Of a DNA stretch of 7,773 nucleotides, positions 5,892 to 7,773 are shown in pieces. A model generated the notes under the pieces. The model was given only the letters and a program-made list of their open reading frames with translations. It was not told the DNA's origin and searched no databases. Origin of the DNA: Anaerolineales bacterium (lineage in GTDB: Bacteria; Chloroflexota; Anaerolineae; Anaerolineales; Villigracilaceae); the NCBI GenBank assembly GCA_028689195.1, contig JAQTWR010000116.1, forward strand, positions 1 through 7,773, written 5' to 3'. Position 1 is the stretch's first letter, and each line of letters begins with the position of its first letter. A program made the translations under genes and the position numbers.

Positions 5892-6617
5892 ATGGCTCAA
5901 TCTCATATCGAGTGGACAGAATCCACTTGGAATCCGCTCACTGGTTGTACAAAAATTAGCCCTGGTTGTAAGCATTGTTATGCAGAACGTATGGCAAAAC
6001 GCTTACAAGCAATGGGACAGGCAAACTATGTCAATGGCTTTAAATTGACCATGCACGACCATGTGCTTGAAAAGCCTTTGGAATGGAAAAAACCTCAAGT
6101 TATTTTTGTCAATTCGATGAGCGATCTATTCCATAAAGACGTTTCTTTGGAGTTTATTCAACGTGTGTTCGATGTGATGAAACGCGCTCACTGGCATCAA
6201 TTTCAGGTTTTGACCAAACGATCTGAAAGGCTGTCGGAACTCAGTTCACAATTGGAGTGGACAGATAATATCTGGATGGGCGTCAGCGTTGAGAATAAAG
6301 ATTATGTTTATCGAATTGACGATTTGCGGAAAACAGGCGCAAAGATAAAGTTTCTATCCATTGAACCGCTTTTAGGTCCACTGCCAAAGATGAATTTGAG
6401 GGGAATTAATTGGGTCATTGTTGGCGGCGAGTCGGGACCTGGGGCGCGTCCGCTTGAAAGGGAATGGGTTACTGGCGTTCGGGATCAATGCTTAAAAACA
6501 AAAACGCCTTTCTTCTTCAAACAATGGGGCGGCGTTCAAAAGAAGAAGGCGGGCAGAACGCTTGACGGAAAAATCTGGAATCAAATGCCTGCGGAGATAG
6601 AGTTGGTCAGAGCGTGA
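5892..6617 (+). CDS. DUF5131 (phage Gp37/Gp68-like) three-cysteine, radical-SAM-like protein
   Basis: This encodes 241 residues, close to the usual family size. The ATG follows GGAGAG, 46 bases after tcmP. It opens [28 protein letters not shown], with three cysteines at 19, 26 and 29 (C-x6-C-x2-C), a spacing suggestive of an iron-sulfur cluster as in radical SAM enzymes. Further family hallmarks are [55 protein letters not shown] and the C-terminal FFFKQWGG. Homologues occur in phages and bacteria, often beside TcmP. The substrate is not known; nucleic-acid repair or modification is a reasonable guess only, by analogy with spore photoproduct lyase. Base composition is low (23 of 60 G/C at 6121-6180). 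Its last 37 bases overlap the end of the convergent glycosyltransferase gene, and no terminator is visible. Confidence 0.9.
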   Translation: MAQSHIEWTESTWNPLTGCTKISPGCKHCYAERMAKRLQAMGQANYVNGFKLTMHDHVLEKPLEWKKPQVIFVNSMSDLFHKDVSLEFIQRVFDVMKRAHWHQFQVLTKRSERLSELSSQLEWTDNIWMGVSVENKDYVYRIDDLRKTGAKIKFLSIEPLLGPLPKMNLRGINWVIVGGESGPGARPLEREWVTGVRDQCLKTKTPFFFKQWGGVQKKKAGRTLDGKIWNQMPAEIELVRA

Positions 6618-7726
6618 CCCATCACCCGCTTTTCCCTTTCTGTCCATGTAAACCGCTCGACGTCTTTACGCGCTTGGGCGCCCAGGGCAGCTCTGCGCGG
6701 TTCGTCGGCGAGTAAGTTTTCGATTTCCGTTTTCCATGTTTCGATATTCGACGGCTCGCATAACGCCGCATTCCCCTCGTTTAATATTTCTCGAATAGAC
6801 GGCAAATCTGCCGAGACGATTGCCCGCCCCGCCGCCATGTACTCAAACATCTTCATCGGGTTGATGACCTCGGCGATGTCCTGCCCGCTGGATGCGGAAA
6901 TGGAGCGGCTGTATGGCATGAGCAAAACATCCGACGCGGCTTGATACAGCGGGACTTGTTCGTGCGGCGCGAAACCCGTCATCGTCACGTTGTTCATCTG
7001 CGCTTCGGAACATTTTCCGCGCCAAAATTCAACTAAATCGGGAGTGCCGCCCACCCACAGAAAGTTCACGGCTGGCATAGACTTTGCCAACTCAAACAAC
7101 AACTCCGCGCCGCGCCCCGCGTAAATGTGACCCGTGAATCCGACGGTGAGATTTTCTTTAAGATTCAATCGCTTTCGCGCTTCGCTGGGAGTTGGGAGGT
7201 TTTGATATTTTTCCAACTCGACGCCGTTTGGCGCAACCAAATAATTAGTAATTGGTAATTGAATTGAACGCTCTAAAATTTTCTTCAACGCGATATTGGT
7301 GGTGGTGATTAACTTGCGTCCGTTGATTTTTACAAATTGACGCAGCCACCACGCGCCCATTTTTCCCGCCACATCCGCGTGCATTTCGAGAACGACGGGG
7401 AATTTGCGCGTCAACGCAAGCGCGGCGGATTGCGGCAGCCATGTGTAGATCAACTCTGCGCCGAATTGTTCCGCGGCGAGCTGGGAACGGAGAATAAAAT
7501 CAACGCGGCGAAAAAACTTGAGCGATGGAATCAACTCTATGGGGGGAACGTCGCGTAATCCATAATGGGCGCGGAGAGTCGCTTCGGGGGCAGGATCAGA
7601 TTCGGCGGGCGCGAAAATTTTCAAGTCATATCCCAGTTGTATCAACGCCTGCGCGACCTTCATCGCTTGAATCGAGTTTGCCGTCAATGACGGAATCCGC
7701 GAGTTTGTAATGAGCGCAATTTTCAT
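6581..7726 (-). CDS. GT4-type glycosyltransferase, GT-B fold
   Basis: This encodes 381 residues, a normal size for GT4 enzymes, which transfer sugars from nucleotide-sugar donors in polysaccharide or glycolipid synthesis at the cytoplasmic membrane face. The N-terminal domain begins [28 protein letters not shown], the usual first Rossmann strand and helix. The hinge carries VAPNGVE (164-170). The C-terminal donor domain starts [20 protein letters not shown] and includes FLWVGGTPD. The nucleotide-sugar site is [16 protein letters not shown] (289-304) with Glu286 and Glu295 near the classical paired-glutamate positions. Sugar specificity cannot be told. The ATG at 7726 overlaps the stop of the upstream frame (ATGA), suggesting translational coupling in a longer minus-strand operon, probably for surface polysaccharide. 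Its 3' end overlaps the DUF5131 gene. Confidence 0.9.
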   Translation of the reverse strand: MKIALITNSRIPSLTANSIQAMKVAQALIQLGYDLKIFAPAESDPAPEATLRAHYGLRDVPPIELIPSLKFFRRVDFILRSQLAAEQFGAELIYTWLPQSAALALTRKFPVVLEMHADVAGKMGAWWLRQFVKINGRKLITTTNIALKKILERSIQLPITNYLVAPNGVELEKYQNLPTPSEARKRLNLKENLTVGFTGHIYAGRGAELLFELAKSMPAVNFLWVGGTPDLVEFWRGKCSEAQMNNVTMTGFAPHEQVPLYQAASDVLLMPYSRSISASSGQDIAEVINPMKMFEYMAAGRAIVSADLPSIREILNEGNAALCEPSNIETWKTEIENLLADEPRRAALGAQARKDVERFTWTEREKRVMGHALTNSISAGI

Positions 7727-7773
7727 TTCTTTTCTTTCATCCTGATTTCGTTGATACCGCGCAAGACCATCAC
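7723..7773 (-). CDS. C-terminal end of an upstream gene (5' part outside window)
   Basis: A minus-strand frame open from the right edge reads [16 protein letters not shown] and stops with a TGA sharing bases with the glycosyltransferase ATG (the ATGA overlap common in operons). Only 16 codons are visible, so identity cannot be given. The 4-base overlap and the lack of any promoter in this stretch are the reasons to call it a real gene end. Confidence 0.45.
   Translation of the reverse strand: MMVLRGINEIRMKEKK

Noticed and set aside
6237..6247. GAACTCAGTTC inverted repeat inside the DUF5131 gene
   Set aside because: The arms match but the spacer is three bases rather than four, and it is deep within coding sequence.
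6503..6551. Hairpin of CGCCTTTCTTCTT with AGAAGAAGGCG as terminator of the operon
   Set aside because: It is inside the coding sequence, has a bulge and a 25-base loop, and is not followed by a T-run.
1..7773. CRISPR arrays, insertion sequences, integrase or attachment sites
   Set aside because: No regularly spaced direct repeats, transposase or integrase motifs, or tRNA 3'-end duplication were found by eye. The tRNA at 1705-1776 has no visible second copy of its 3' end in the window.

Overview
The window looks like chromosomal DNA of an Anaerolineae-like member of the Chloroflexota. This rests on gene style and codon use (GC-rich, gcg/cgc-heavy core genes) and on a Gram-positive-type LexA box (GAAC-N4-GTTC). 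The taxonomy is inference; no marker gene is present.

Layout. Positions 1-1609 (minus) hold the N-terminal part of a six-TM sensor protein with two GAF domains, cut by the window edge. Positions 1705-1776 (plus) are a tRNA-Arg(CCU) with its own promoter. Positions 1777-2037 have no protein gene but carry a strong 16-bp hairpin (1845-1883) and a textbook bidirectional terminator (1946-1979), which may bound a small RNA. A four-TM membrane protein with a proline-rich tail lies on the minus strand (2038-2769). It is divergent from a plus-strand operon of three genes: a HerA/FtsK-type ATPase (2979-4673), a TcmP-family methyltransferase-like protein (4706-5845) and a DUF5131 (Gp37/Gp68) three-cysteine radical-SAM-like protein (5892-6617). 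Convergent with the operon, and overlapping it by 37 bp, is a GT4-type glycosyltransferase (6581-7726, minus). Its start overlaps the tail of another, mostly unseen gene by 4 bp.

The most interesting part is 2881-6617. The divergent intergenic region contains a perfect-arm LexA-type box lying inside the 17-bp spacer of a near-consensus sigma-70 promoter for the membrane protein and beside the promoter of the ATPase operon. A second GAAC-N4-GTTC element lies between tcmP and the DUF5131 gene, just after a TATAAT. The sequence therefore suggests a DNA-damage-inducible locus. It would couple a DNA-translocating ATPase with a TcmP/DUF5131 pair of unknown function, plus a membrane protein expressed from the same control region. 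The second and third genes are much more AT-rich than the ATPase, so the pair was probably acquired separately. The function (DNA repair, nucleic-acid modification or phage defence) cannot be settled from sequence alone.
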